Below, piece by piece: positions 8,361 through 16,821 of a stretch of DNA of 64,000 nt (within the stretch, counting starts at the first letter, position 1; every line of letters starts with the position of its first letter). A program made the translations under genes and the position numbers. The notes under the pieces were generated by a model. The model saw nothing but the letters and a program-made list of their open reading frames with translations, searched no databases and had not been told where the DNA came from. The DNA is from Nitrospira sp. (GTDB lineage Bacteria > Nitrospirota > Nitrospiria > Nitrospirales > Nitrospiraceae), in the NCBI GenBank assembly GCA_036984305.1, contig BQWY01000001.1, positions 1,571,501-1,635,500 of the forward strand, written 5' to 3'.

Positions 8361-9029
8361 ATGGGGCATCTGTCGACCGGTACGCCGTTACGGGTTTCGG
8401 CTGTGGCTGCTTTGGTAGCAGCCTTGCTGGCAGGTGGGTGGGGCTGCGCCAGGATGCCTTTTACCACGAAGGTGATTCATGAGGACCAGCGGGCGATCGT
8501 CAAACTGCAACACGAAGTGGACGGGACAACATATACGCATCCCGCATTGCTGACTACTCAGGACATCCATTCGATTCTTCAAGGTTTTTCACTTCGGGAG
8601 CAGCAACAGCTTCCGCTCCGGTGGTTTGCCGAGGAGCAGCCTCCGAAAAAGCTGTTCCATGACGATGAGTTGGCGATTTTGGCCGGCTCCTTGGCGGATG
8701 CGCTCGGCAAAGCGAAGCCGCAAGAACGGGTGGCATTCGAACTGCGGGCACCGGGCCACAATCCCGCGGAGGAAAGAGATGTCACGGCCGGCTGGCTCGC
8801 GATTCGGGATGATTTGCTTCACCTCGAGGTTCAGTACTTTCACGTGATGGTCCCGAAACATCGAATTGAAACCTACGATGTCAACTACGCGACGGTCCCT
8901 CCGCCCAAACGAGACTACTTGCTGTACTTCGAGCCTGGACGGTTTTGGGGCAAACAACCGGGGTTCGACGCCCCGGTCCTCAAGTACAAGGCATTCCTTC
9001 AGGCAAATATGGGCGGCGCGGCCAACTAG
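8361..9029 (+). CDS. Lipoprotein of the oxyanion island, copy 1
   Basis: A 222-residue lipoprotein with signal peptide and lipobox (AGGWGC, Cys about residue 29). It is clearly paralogous to the product of 15240-15980: both share THPA-LxxxxI, a Q/R-rich segment with RWxVxx, the FxDxEIAxLAxxLxxALxxAxPxERVxF core, and TxGWLxIRDxLLxLxxxxxH. No known domain is recognised. Placed between a ModA-type protein and a porin in both copies, it is likely a periplasmic adaptor or outer-membrane partner. RBS AAGGAG is at 8349-8354. Confidence 0.8.
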   Translation: MGHLSTGTPLRVSAVAALVAALLAGGWGCARMPFTTKVIHEDQRAIVKLQHEVDGTTYTHPALLTTQDIHSILQGFSLREQQQLPLRWFAEEQPPKKLFHDDELAILAGSLADALGKAKPQERVAFELRAPGHNPAEERDVTAGWLAIRDDLLHLEVQYFHVMVPKHRIETYDVNYATVPPPKRDYLLYFEPGRFWGKQPGFDAPVLKYKAFLQANMGGAAN

Positions 9030-9084
9030 ACGCACCGATTGTCACCATCTTACCCGACAGGGTGCGACTAAACGGGGAGGAACT

Positions 9085-10794
9085 ATGGACGGGAGTGACG
9101 GGCGTCGGGGAGTCGTGTGGGTTTCCAGCGTGCTGCTGCTGGCCGCTGTGGTGGCGGCGGGAGGAATTACCCCCGTATCGGCCGGCCAATCAGGCCGTCT
9201 CGTCGAAAAGGATGGGGAGCATGTATTCGTAGAAAATACGGATCCGGCGGTTCAACTGCTCTTGGAGCGTGCCGTCAAGCAAGGTTTGATCACTCAGGAG
9301 GAATATGAAAAGGTTCAGCAGGCCTCGGAGGAACGGGCCTATGCCCTGACGCCGAGCTTTAGAGGGTGGTACGACCGCGGCTTCAACCTCTCGATGAACG
9401 ACAATGCCTTCTTTCTAAAGATTCGCTTCCGTGCCCAATTGCGGTACACCCAGCGCATCCGCAATGAAGCCTATCGGAACCCCGGCGATGCCAAAAATTT
9501 TCCCGAGTTACTGGGCGTCTTTGGCGACTATCGCGCGAATCGTTCGGACGAGTACGGATCCTCGTTCAACGTTCGTCGCGCACGGCTCTATTTCATGGGC
9601 CATCTGTTCAATCCGGATTTCAAATATTACATCCAGTTGGCCGGCGAGACGGCCGAAAATTCCCAGTCTCCCGGGGCGGTGCGCCTACTGGATTTCGCGT
9701 TCATGAGTTCACACTTCCCACTCTTCAATATTCAGCTTGGACAATACAAGGTGTTTTTCAACCGGTCGCAGATCAATTCCACGGCTTCGATGCAATTCGC
9801 GGAACGCGCCTTGGTCCAAGACGCGTTTACGGCTAGTGGGTTGGATCGTCGCGATATCGGCATCACGATCATGAACGATGAAGAGATTTATCCGGTCAAC
9901 TATTATCTCGGCATTTTCAACGGCGCCGGTCCAAGCTTCAACCGTTTCGGCGGATTCTTCAGCGAACAACCGACAGAGGGGTGCCCGGGCGGGACGACCG
10001 GGCAAAATCCGTTTCCGTCTCCAGCCAGTTGTCCCGCGCCCCAGCGAAACATCAACGCCAACCTTCGTAACGATGTCAATCAGCTTATGTACACGGCCCG
10101 CTTGAACTGGAACGTGCTCGGACGCCCCGGGTACGGCGAGGGCGATCAAGTATACTCCGAGACGCCACAATTGGCAGTGGGCGGGGGCATTGCCTATAAC
10201 CCGCAAGTGAACGCCAGTTCCAATAGTTCGTATATCGGCACCGACCTCGCCAACCTGAATTTCCGACGCCAACTCGCCAACTTCGGTAACGGGCGGCAAC
10301 TTGGGTGGGGGATCATGGATTACCTGACCTATGCGTTTGATGGTGTGTTCAAGTATCGAGGGTTCTCTCTGCAAGCAGAATGGTACTTCAAGAATACGAC
10401 CCGGCACGAAAAGGGGCTGCCGTGCATGAATACGACCTGCACGCTCACGGCGCCGGGTCTCCTAGGCAACTCGACTGGGTGGTATGTGCAGAGCGGGTAC
10501 TATTTGATCCCTCGCTATCTGGAGGTCGCCGGCCGTTATGCCTATTGGGACCCGGACACGAATTCGGCTGACGACCTGGTCAAGCAAGTGGACTTGTCGC
10601 TCAACTGGTTCCTCAACGGCACGTATGACCACCAGATCATGGTGACCTACAGTAACATCGCAATGGGCACCGGTGGATATGCGATCGGACGGAGCGCGCC
10701 GCTGCCACCGCAATCCGGGACCATCCCGCTCGATGCACAGGGAGGCACGCTGATCGAGAACCTCATTCGCGTGCAATATCAATTGTTTTTCTGA
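9085..10794 (+). CDS. Outer-membrane porin (OprO/OprP-like), copy 1
   Basis: A 569-residue beta-barrel-type protein: signal peptide (cleavage near VSAGQ), an N-terminal VEKDGEHVFVENTDP segment plus a short helix (LITQEEYEKV, SHOCT-like), then a long region of alternating aromatic strands (FYHxLRRARxYFMGHLF, FKYYIQLAGE) and a terminal Phe (VQYQLFF), the usual outer-membrane insertion signal. It resembles phosphate-selective porins and the second porin at 16822-18429. In this neighbourhood it probably admits an anion such as molybdate. RBS GGGGAGGAA precedes ATG 9085. Confidence 0.88.
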   Translation: MDGSDGRRGVVWVSSVLLLAAVVAAGGITPVSAGQSGRLVEKDGEHVFVENTDPAVQLLLERAVKQGLITQEEYEKVQQASEERAYALTPSFRGWYDRGFNLSMNDNAFFLKIRFRAQLRYTQRIRNEAYRNPGDAKNFPELLGVFGDYRANRSDEYGSSFNVRRARLYFMGHLFNPDFKYYIQLAGETAENSQSPGAVRLLDFAFMSSHFPLFNIQLGQYKVFFNRSQINSTASMQFAERALVQDAFTASGLDRRDIGITIMNDEEIYPVNYYLGIFNGAGPSFNRFGGFFSEQPTEGCPGGTTGQNPFPSPASCPAPQRNINANLRNDVNQLMYTARLNWNVLGRPGYGEGDQVYSETPQLAVGGGIAYNPQVNASSNSSYIGTDLANLNFRRQLANFGNGRQLGWGIMDYLTYAFDGVFKYRGFSLQAEWYFKNTTRHEKGLPCMNTTCTLTAPGLLGNSTGWYVQSGYYLIPRYLEVAGRYAYWDPDTNSADDLVKQVDLSLNWFLNGTYDHQIMVTYSNIAMGTGGYAIGRSAPLPPQSGTIPLDAQGGTLIENLIRVQYQLFF

Positions 10795-10824
10795 GATAGC
10801 ACCCATCCGGAAAGGAGACACAGC

Positions 10825-11646
10825 ATGAACACAGAACCACGGACGCCGACCAATGAGCAGAAGGATCCAGCAGGCACGTCGATGCGCCGATCGTCGATGT
10901 CCGATCGCGTGAGCGTGTTGCATGGAGAGGTGGAATTGGTCCATCGCGGATTAACGCGGATCGCCATTCGCCTGCGGGTCGGACGTCAAACACGTGTCCG
11001 CGTGCGGCGACCGGCAGATGTCGATGACGGTCTGCCCTGTCAGGTCGGTCAGGGCGCGACGGTACAGATTTCTGATGAGGCTATCTCCATTGAACCCGGC
11101 ACGTTCCGGCAGGGAAGGCGCCGATGGAATCGCTGGCTGGGGCGCGTCGTGCTGGTCGAACGTGACGGCACGCGGGTGCATGTGAGCGTCAAGGTCCAAG
11201 GTGATGACATTGTATTACGGAAATCCTATCCGGTTGAGGATTCGTGCGCGAGCCTGCGCACCTGGGACATCGTGAACCTTGTGGTTGATCCGTCTCGGAT
11301 CGGGCTGCACTTCCTGCCTCATCGTGGTGCTTTGCAAGATGCGGGCATGCGCTCGCGCCTCTGGCACCCTCAGTGGGACGCCCATGTATGGCTACAGGCT
11401 CGTCTAGGCGCCGTTCAGCAATTGGAGAAAGGTTATTTGCTGTCGCTGGATCTGGGGGCCACGTTGATCGCGGCCCACGTGCTGTCGACCGACTGTCGGT
11501 CGGTGAAGTGGACGCCGGGTAGGTTCCTTCGCATCCAAGTCGGGGTGTGGGAGGCGCACATCGATCCTTGCACAATCGGAGCCGAACCTGTTCCCTGCCA
11601 ACTCTTGCATCTCACGGATGCTACGAGCAAGGCTTCGAGGATGTAG
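10825..11646 (+). CDS. Tandem TOBE/OB-like repeat protein
   Basis: A 273-residue soluble protein without signal peptide. It seems to contain three TOBE-like units: about residues 30-95 (ending GQGATVQISDEAISIEPG), 100-165 (LGRVVLVERDGTRVHVSVK) and 185-255 (GAVQQLEKGYLLSLDLG). TOBE domains bind oxyanions in ModC and Mop proteins, so this may be an intracellular molybdate buffer or a regulator partner. This is motif resemblance only. It lies 30 nt after the porin, in the same orientation, behind AAAGGAGA. Confidence 0.6.
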   Translation: MNTEPRTPTNEQKDPAGTSMRRSSMSDRVSVLHGEVELVHRGLTRIAIRLRVGRQTRVRVRRPADVDDGLPCQVGQGATVQISDEAISIEPGTFRQGRRRWNRWLGRVVLVERDGTRVHVSVKVQGDDIVLRKSYPVEDSCASLRTWDIVNLVVDPSRIGLHFLPHRGALQDAGMRSRLWHPQWDAHVWLQARLGAVQQLEKGYLLSLDLGATLIAAHVLSTDCRSVKWTPGRFLRIQVGVWEAHIDPCTIGAEPVPCQLLHLTDATSKASRM

Positions 11647-11679
11647 CACCTGGTCGCCATCACGATGGTAAGGAATGAA

Positions 11680-11720
11680 TCCACCTAGCGTACGTCAGGT
11701 GGAACCTGCCCAGTGCAGGT
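11680..11720 (+). promoter_or_regulatory. Two adjacent hairpins in the modA leader
   Basis: TCCACCT (11680-11686) pairs with AGGTGGA (11697-11703), and directly after it ACCTGC (11704-11709) pairs with GCAGGT (11715-11720). The CCACCT, AGGTGG, ACCTGC and GCAGGT arms could also form alternative pairings. No T-run follows. A structured leader or attenuator for modA is possible. Confidence 0.4.
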
Positions 11721-11809
11721 GAAGAAGAATGGTGGATTGAGTAGCGGCGGAGCCGGTGCTAGCGTAAAACAATCGGTATGCCGTGTGGGGATGCAGGATG
11801 GAGGACTGT

Positions 11810-12610
11810 ATGAAGGTTCTAACAACATGGGGGGCGCCGTTCAAGTGGTGCCGGCTCATTATCGCGCTGCTGGTCTCAGTGACGGCCTGTCCATGGGCGG
11901 CGGCCGCCGGCGATCTCACGATTGCAGCGGCGTCCGACCTGAATTTTGCCTTCAAGGAACTGGTGGGAGCTTACGAGAAGAAGGCCGGCGGACACGTGAA
12001 GCTCAGTCTGGGTTCCTCAGGGAATTTTTACTCGCAGATTAGGAACGGAGCCCCGTTCGATGTGTACTTCTCTGCCGATATCGCCTACCCAAGGAAGTTG
12101 GAGGAAGCGGGGCTCACCGTACCGGGCACTTTGTATCGATATGCGATCGGGCGCATTGTCGTATGGGCTCCCTCGCAATCGCCGCTTGCCGTGGAGACAC
12201 AGGGTATACAGGTGCTGCTCGATCCGTCGGTGCGTAAAATCGCCATCGCCAATCCCAAACATGCGCCGTACGGCCGTGCGGCCGTCGGCGCGCTCGAGCA
12301 TTTCAAGCTGCGCGAGCGTGTCAGTGATAAGCTGGTGCTCGGCGAGAACATCTCCCAGACGGCTCAGTTCGTACAGTCTCGGGCTGCTGACATCGGAATC
12401 ATTGCACTGTCCTTGGCGTTGGCTCCGGCGATGAAGGAACGCGGCAAGTACTGGGAGATTCCGACCAATGCGCATCCGCCTCTCGAACAGGGGGTGGTCG
12501 TGCTCAAGAGCAGTACGAACCAGGACGGGGCGAAGGCCTTTCTCGACTTTCTTCGTAGCGAAGAGGGACAAACTATCATGAAGCGATACGGATTCGTGCT
12601 GCCGTCTTAG
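11810..12610 (+). CDS. modA: Molybdate ABC transporter substrate-binding protein ModA (2)
   Basis: A 266-residue periplasmic protein with a signal peptide ending at AAAAGDL. It carries the classical ModA sequence: IAAASDLNFAFKELV, LGSSGNFYSQIRNGAPFDVYFSAD, and the C-terminal GVVVLKSS/AKAFLDFLRSEEGQTIMKRYGF. It delivers molybdate (or tungstate) to the ModB permease encoded downstream. ATG 11810 follows GGAGGA. Of the three binding proteins in the island it is closest to canonical ModA and is nearest to modBC. Confidence 0.92.
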   Translation: MKVLTTWGAPFKWCRLIIALLVSVTACPWAAAAGDLTIAAASDLNFAFKELVGAYEKKAGGHVKLSLGSSGNFYSQIRNGAPFDVYFSADIAYPRKLEEAGLTVPGTLYRYAIGRIVVWAPSQSPLAVETQGIQVLLDPSVRKIAIANPKHAPYGRAAVGALEHFKLRERVSDKLVLGENISQTAQFVQSRAADIGIIALSLALAPAMKERGKYWEIPTNAHPPLEQGVVVLKSSTNQDGAKAFLDFLRSEEGQTIMKRYGFVLPS

Positions 12611-12643
12611 ACCATGATCGACCGAATACCCGACGCGAGCTGT

Positions 12644-12970
12644 ATGGTCGGCAGTGCATACCGTTCAGCCATGGCGGGAATAGCCGTTGTACTGTCGTTC
12701 GTGCTCGGGTGCTCCCAGGCCGTGCAGATGGTCCGAGAGGATTCGACCGGAGGCGTCGTGGCCTATTCATTTAAGGATGATCGCGGCGGACCCGTCATGT
12801 CGCGATATCGCAAAGAGGCGATGGCCCGGATCGACCAGAAATGCCCGAGGGGGTTCAGAATCGTCCGGGAAGGGGAGACGCGCGGATATACCAGCATGTT
12901 GGGCATCTATGAAGGGACTGAGGACGAGAGCATTGGGAGAAAATGGGGAATTCAGTTCGAATGTAAATAG
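12644..12970 (+). CDS. Small hypothetical lipoprotein
   Basis: About 108 residues with a hydrophobic N-terminus and lipobox VLGCSQ. The mature part has a conserved-looking core: RYRKEAMARIDQKCPRGFRIVREGE then a terminal Cys (FECK), so two cysteines may form a disulphide. No function recognised. It sits inside the mod cluster between modA and mop, suggesting envelope co-expression. The start is uncertain (ATG 12614, 12644 or 12671); I chose 12644 because it gives a typical lipoprotein signal. Confidence 0.62.
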   Translation: MVGSAYRSAMAGIAVVLSFVLGCSQAVQMVREDSTGGVVAYSFKDDRGGPVMSRYRKEAMARIDQKCPRGFRIVREGETRGYTSMLGIYEGTEDESIGRKWGIQFECK

Positions 12971-13047
12971 CGCGTCACTACCCCGGCAACGGTCGGGGAG
13001 TCGTGGACTCAGGCTGTTCTTGGCGCAATTATACAAGGGAGGAATCC

Positions 13048-13251
13048 GTGAAACTCAGCGCACGCAATCAGTTTCAAGGGACTGTCAGCAAGATCACCGA
13101 GGGGCAGGCCATGGCCGAGATCACGGTGAAGGTCGGGAATCTGGAATTCGTCTCGGCCATCACGGAGGGATCGGTAAAGAGCATGGGGTTAAAGAATGGC
13201 GATGCCGTCACGGTTGCGATCAAGGCCACGGAAGTGATGATCGGAAAGTAA
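13048..13251 (+). CDS. Single-domain molybdopterin-binding (Mop/TOBE) protein
   Basis: A 67-residue molbindin: LSARNQFQGTVSKITEGQAM, then EITVKVGNLEFVSAIT, and GDAVTVAIKATEVMIGK at the end, the Mop signature. Such proteins assemble as oligomers that store molybdate or tungstate in the cytoplasm. GTG 13048 is preceded by GGGAGGA. It lies between the small lipoprotein and modB. Confidence 0.93.
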   Translation: MKLSARNQFQGTVSKITEGQAMAEITVKVGNLEFVSAITEGSVKSMGLKNGDAVTVAIKATEVMIGK

Positions 13252-13266
13252 CCCCCGCCGTTGACA

Positions 13267-13306
13267 AGGCCGGAAGCGCCTTTCTAGGATGGCACGCTTC
13301 CGGCCT
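13267..13306 (+). repeat. 12-bp perfect inverted repeat between mop and modB
   Basis: AGGCCGGAAGCG (13267-13278) and CGCTTCCGGCCT (13295-13306) pair perfectly around a 16-nt loop. No U-run follows, so it is not a simple intrinsic terminator. It lies 25 nt before the modB start and could set the mop:modBC expression ratio or protect mop mRNA. Confidence 0.7.
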
Positions 13307-13330
13307 GTCGGCTCGTGGAGGTGTAGGCGC

Positions 13331-14005
13331 GTGAATTGGTCGGCCATTCGTCTCACCCTTGAACTGGCGGTCTTGACGGCGTCGATCTTGATGCTGATCG
13401 GATTGCCGCTCGCGTATTGGCTTACCTTCTCGCGCCGTCGTTGGACGTTCCTGGTCGAGTCGGTCGTCGCGCTGCCACTGGTGCTGCCTCCGACTGTCCT
13501 GGGGTTTTACATCCTGGTGGCCATCGGTCCCCAAAGTCCCCTCGGTCGGTTCTACGAGCAGATTGTCGGTCATCCGCTTCCCTTTACGTTCGAAGGACTC
13601 TTGTTTGCCTCGGTCCTATACAGTCTCCCCTTCGCGGTGCAACCCTTTGCGTCTGCATTTGAACAAGTCGATCGGCGATTGATCGAGGCATCCTGGACTC
13701 TTGGCGTCTCGAAGCTGGCCACGTTCGTGAAGCTGGTATTGCCGCTCTCCACCGCCGGGCTCGTCACGGGCTTCGTTTTGAGCTTCGCGCACACACTCGG
13801 TGAGTTTGGTGTAGTCCTAATGGTCGGGGGAAACATCGAGGGGATCACGCGGACCGTTTCGATCGAGATCTATGACGACGTGCAGTCCTTGAACTATTCA
13901 GCCGCGGCGACGACCGCGGCCTTCCTCTTGGCGATTTCCTATCTCGTCCTGCTCGGAGTGTATGGCCTCAATCGAAGAATGTGGGCGGCATGGCCGCAGA
14001 AATAA
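13331..14005 (+). CDS. modB: Molybdate ABC transporter permease ModB
   Basis: A 224-residue inner-membrane permease with about five to six hydrophobic segments. The EAA-type loop is visible (RLIEASWTLGVSKLATFVKLVLP) and is followed by AGLVTGFVLSFAHTLGEFGVVLMVGGN, the ModB signature. GTG 13331 follows GGAGG with 9-nt spacing. It overlaps modC by 16 nt, indicating translational coupling. Works with ModA (11810) and ModC. Confidence 0.95.
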   Translation: MNWSAIRLTLELAVLTASILMLIGLPLAYWLTFSRRRWTFLVESVVALPLVLPPTVLGFYILVAIGPQSPLGRFYEQIVGHPLPFTFEGLLFASVLYSLPFAVQPFASAFEQVDRRLIEASWTLGVSKLATFVKLVLPLSTAGLVTGFVLSFAHTLGEFGVVLMVGGNIEGITRTVSIEIYDDVQSLNYSAAATTAAFLLAISYLVLLGVYGLNRRMWAAWPQK

Positions 14006-15075
14006 CGCTCGATTTTCGGAAGTCCTTCCGTGAGCGACTGACCATCGACGCTCGGCTGCAGGTCTCGCTGACGCCTCCATCCGTCCTCATTCTCTTTGGC
14101 CCCTCCGGATCTGGAAAAACCACGGTGCTGAGATGCGTAGCCGGCTTGGAACGGCCCGACGAAGGGAACATAGGATTCGACGGCGAGAGTTGGTTCGATG
14201 CCAAGCGCGGGCTTCTTGTCCCGCCACAAAAACGTGGATTGGGGTTCATGTCGCAGGACTATTCCTTGTTCCCACATTGTTCCGTGGCCAGAAACTTGGA
14301 GTTTGGATTAGGCGACGTGACAAAGCGTGAACGGGGGATTCGCGTTGCTGATACGTTGAAACTCCTGCACATCGAGGATCTCGCCGACCGCCGCCCGAGC
14401 GAACTCTCCGGAGGGCAGCAACAACGGGTGGCGCTGGCTCGGGCCATCGTTCGTCATCCTCGGCTTCTTCTCCTCGATGAGCCACTGTCCGCGCTGGATG
14501 GGCCGATGCGCGCTCGCGTGTGCGTTGAGTTGAGGAACCTGCTTCACAAGCTTGCGATTCCGGCCATCGTGGTGACACACGATTGGGCTGAGGCTCTCGC
14601 CTTGGGCGACCACATGGCGGTGATGAGCCATGGTCGGTTTGTTCAACAGGGGAGCCCCCAGAGCGTCTTCAGCCATCCCGTGGATCAGGAAGTCGCGCGC
14701 GTCGTGGGAGTTGAGACGGTGCTACCGGGGCAAATAATCGGAGAGGCTGATGGACTCGTGACGGTCGAGGTTCAGGGCCAGCGGCTCACGGCGATCGCCA
14801 CCGAACAGCGGGGACCCGACGTGTTCGTGTGCATCAGGGCGGAGGACGTCATGCTGGAGCTCGCGGGGCAGGGTCCAACCAGCGCGCGTAACCATGTGAT
14901 CGGTACGGTGGCGCATTTGCAATCGGTTGGTGCCTTGGCCCGAGTCCAAATCGATTGTGGCTTTTTGCTCACGGCGCTCATCACTCGGTCCGCGTTACTT
15001 GAACTCGGTCTTAAACCGGGGATGTCGGTTCAGGCGGCCATCAAGGCGGGCGCGATCCATCTCATCTCCCACTAG
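13990..15075 (+). CDS. modC: Molybdate ABC transporter ATP-binding protein ModC
   Basis: A 361-residue ATPase. Walker A GPSGSGKTT, Q-loop MSQDYSLFPH, signature LSGGQQQRVALARA, Walker B LLLLDEPLSALD and the switch His (VVTHDWAEALALGDH) are all intact. The C-terminal third is a TOBE-containing regulatory region, as in ModC. It energises import through ModB. ATG 13990 is preferred; a GTG at 13981 is also in frame. The gene overlaps modB. Confidence 0.95.
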   Translation: MAAEITLDFRKSFRERLTIDARLQVSLTPPSVLILFGPSGSGKTTVLRCVAGLERPDEGNIGFDGESWFDAKRGLLVPPQKRGLGFMSQDYSLFPHCSVARNLEFGLGDVTKRERGIRVADTLKLLHIEDLADRRPSELSGGQQQRVALARAIVRHPRLLLLDEPLSALDGPMRARVCVELRNLLHKLAIPAIVVTHDWAEALALGDHMAVMSHGRFVQQGSPQSVFSHPVDQEVARVVGVETVLPGQIIGEADGLVTVEVQGQRLTAIATEQRGPDVFVCIRAEDVMLELAGQGPTSARNHVIGTVAHLQSVGALARVQIDCGFLLTALITRSALLELGLKPGMSVQAAIKAGAIHLISH

Positions 15076-15239
15076 TCTGTGCGCCGAGTCGCGCGGAACA
15101 TTCAGGGAAATGACTTACGAGCAGCGCCGAGCTCGATTTGCATGAGGATCGCACCTCGACGCCTCTTGGACTCAGAAACGACGCTCGGTCGTGAAGTGGC
15201 GGTGGACAGTACGCGAATAAGATGCATAGAGTCAATTGA

Positions 15240-15980
15240 CTAGGGCGCTGCTCGGGTGTTCACATCCGGATCGTGAGCCAGTCCGGGTTGTACGGGCATC
15301 GCTTCCAGTGCGGCTCGATATCGGATCTGTAATTCTTCTCTCTGGTCGAGGGCAAAGATGTTTCCTGCGGAGCGGACCCGGGCCAGATAGGCTTCCGGCT
15401 CGAAGGTGACGTCAAAGGCCGCTGAGACTTCCGGAACGTTCGGCATCTGGCGGTCATACTTGCTGATGTCCGGCGCCGGGCCGTGGCGGTCGTGCGCTTC
15501 ACTCAACGAGAGGTACAATAGGGGGTCACGAATCGAGAGCCATCCCGTAGTCGTTTCTTGTTCGCCATACTCGGTTGCATGGCTCAAGTGAAAGTACACA
15601 CGTTCAGACGGTGTTGCTTGGGCGAGCGCCTTTGAGAGAGCCTGGGCGAGTAACGCGATTTCTTCGTCGCGAAAGGCGCGCTTGCGGTCCGCCGGACCGA
15701 CGACCCAACGGTGAATGAAATTGCGCTGCTCCCACGTTCGGATTCCCCGAAGGAGGGTGCCGATCTCGGTGGGCGTCAGGGCGGCCGGGTGCGTATTGGA
15801 AACCGAATCAGGGTCGGGTTCCAGCAGAACCCGATTCAATCCCGACTCGTAGACAGATCGGTGAGGCGGACTGGCTGGGGTTGCGCAACCGGCGGCAAGA
15901 ATCAATCCCACGAGGGCAATCGTCGTGCGAACAATCCTTTGATAGTATCGATGCGAGCGTGGCCATCTCTGGTCGTTCAT
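15240..15980 (-). CDS. Lipoprotein of the oxyanion island, copy 2
   Basis: A 246-residue lipoprotein (lipobox LAAGCAT, Cys about residue 32), paralogue of the 8361-9029 product. Shared features include NTHPAALTPTEIGTLLRGI, the RxW helix, FRDEEIALLAQALSKALAQA, ERVYFHL and GWLSIRDPLLYL. It overlaps the binding-protein gene upstream by ATGA (4 bp) and has AGGAGGTGAG before its start, so it is translationally coupled. Order here is porin, binding protein, lipoprotein, whereas copy 1 is binding protein, lipoprotein, porin. Confidence 0.8.
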   Translation of the reverse strand: MNDQRWPRSHRYYQRIVRTTIALVGLILAAGCATPASPPHRSVYESGLNRVLLEPDPDSVSNTHPAALTPTEIGTLLRGIRTWEQRNFIHRWVVGPADRKRAFRDEEIALLAQALSKALAQATPSERVYFHLSHATEYGEQETTTGWLSIRDPLLYLSLSEAHDRHGPAPDISKYDRQMPNVPEVSAAFDVTFEPEAYLARVRSAGNIFALDQREELQIRYRAALEAMPVQPGLAHDPDVNTRAAP

Positions 15981-16801
15981 GGGCTCACCTCCTGATGCTG
16001 TGCCTTCCCGGCCTCACCCTTCACCGGGTCAAATCCAAACTCTTGTAAGACACTCTGAACGTGCGGTGTGATCAGAAATTTCATGAAAGTTTCGGCGCCG
16101 GAGACGTTTTTGGCGGTCCACACCGCGGCGACCCCATAGTGCACCGACGGGAAAGGGTCCGCTGGCATGATGTCGAGCACACGGATTTTCGCATGTGGCA
16201 CGGCATCAGTCCGGTATACGATCCCTACATCCGCTTCCCCGCTGGCCACTAGATCGACGACGGCCCGTGAGTGTTGTCCGTACACATACTGCGATCCGCG
16301 TTTTGGTTCGAGCCCCCGCAACTTCAGAAACTGTGCCGCGACTCGTCCCACCGAAGATGTCTTAGGGTCGCCAATAGCGATCCGGCGGAAATCCATGGTC
16401 TTGAGGTCCCCGATCGAGCGCTCCGGGGTCGGCAGTGCGATGCTGGTGATGAATGTCAACGACGTGGAGGCATAGACGCGCCTGCTCCCTCCAATCACGA
16501 GCCCCTTCTGTTCCAATCGATTGATTTCTTCGACCGACGACGGAAGAAACACATCCACGGGTGCACCCTGTTCAATCTGTGCGCGCAGGGTTTGTGAAGG
16601 CCCATAGACGACGCGGACGGCAAACTCAGGATGTTGGGTCTCGAAGAGCGGCAATATTTTACGAAACGCATCGCGGAGGCTATTGGCCGCCGCAATCGTC
16701 AGAGGCTCCGGCTGTGCCCAAACGGGTGTGGCCGTCCCCATGCTCAGCATCAGCAGGCTGGCGAAGAGAATTATTCTCACCTTCCCACCGCGGTGCGACA
16801 T
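15977..16801 (-). CDS. ModA-type substrate-binding protein (3)
   Basis: A 274-residue secreted ModA homologue: signal peptide ending PVWAQPE, then TIAAANSLRDAFRKILP, SQTLRAQIEQGAPVDVFLPSS and GEADVGIVYRTDA. It keeps the GAPVDVF motif lost in protein 1. It likely binds molybdate, tungstate or a related oxyanion and either shares ModBC or serves a different permease, as no second permease is in the window. RBS AAAGGAGAG precedes ATG 16801. Confidence 0.88.
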   Translation of the reverse strand: MSHRGGKVRIILFASLLMLSMGTATPVWAQPEPLTIAAANSLRDAFRKILPLFETQHPEFAVRVVYGPSQTLRAQIEQGAPVDVFLPSSVEEINRLEQKGLVIGGSRRVYASTSLTFITSIALPTPERSIGDLKTMDFRRIAIGDPKTSSVGRVAAQFLKLRGLEPKRGSQYVYGQHSRAVVDLVASGEADVGIVYRTDAVPHAKIRVLDIMPADPFPSVHYGVAAVWTAKNVSGAETFMKFLITPHVQSVLQEFGFDPVKGEAGKAQHQEVSP

Positions 16802-16821
16802 GTGTCTCTCTCCTTTCCGAG

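Noticed and set aside
10141-10156. ATCAAGTATACT inside porin 1 as another operator
   Set aside because: It is inside coding sequence, lacks the second arm and is far from a promoter.
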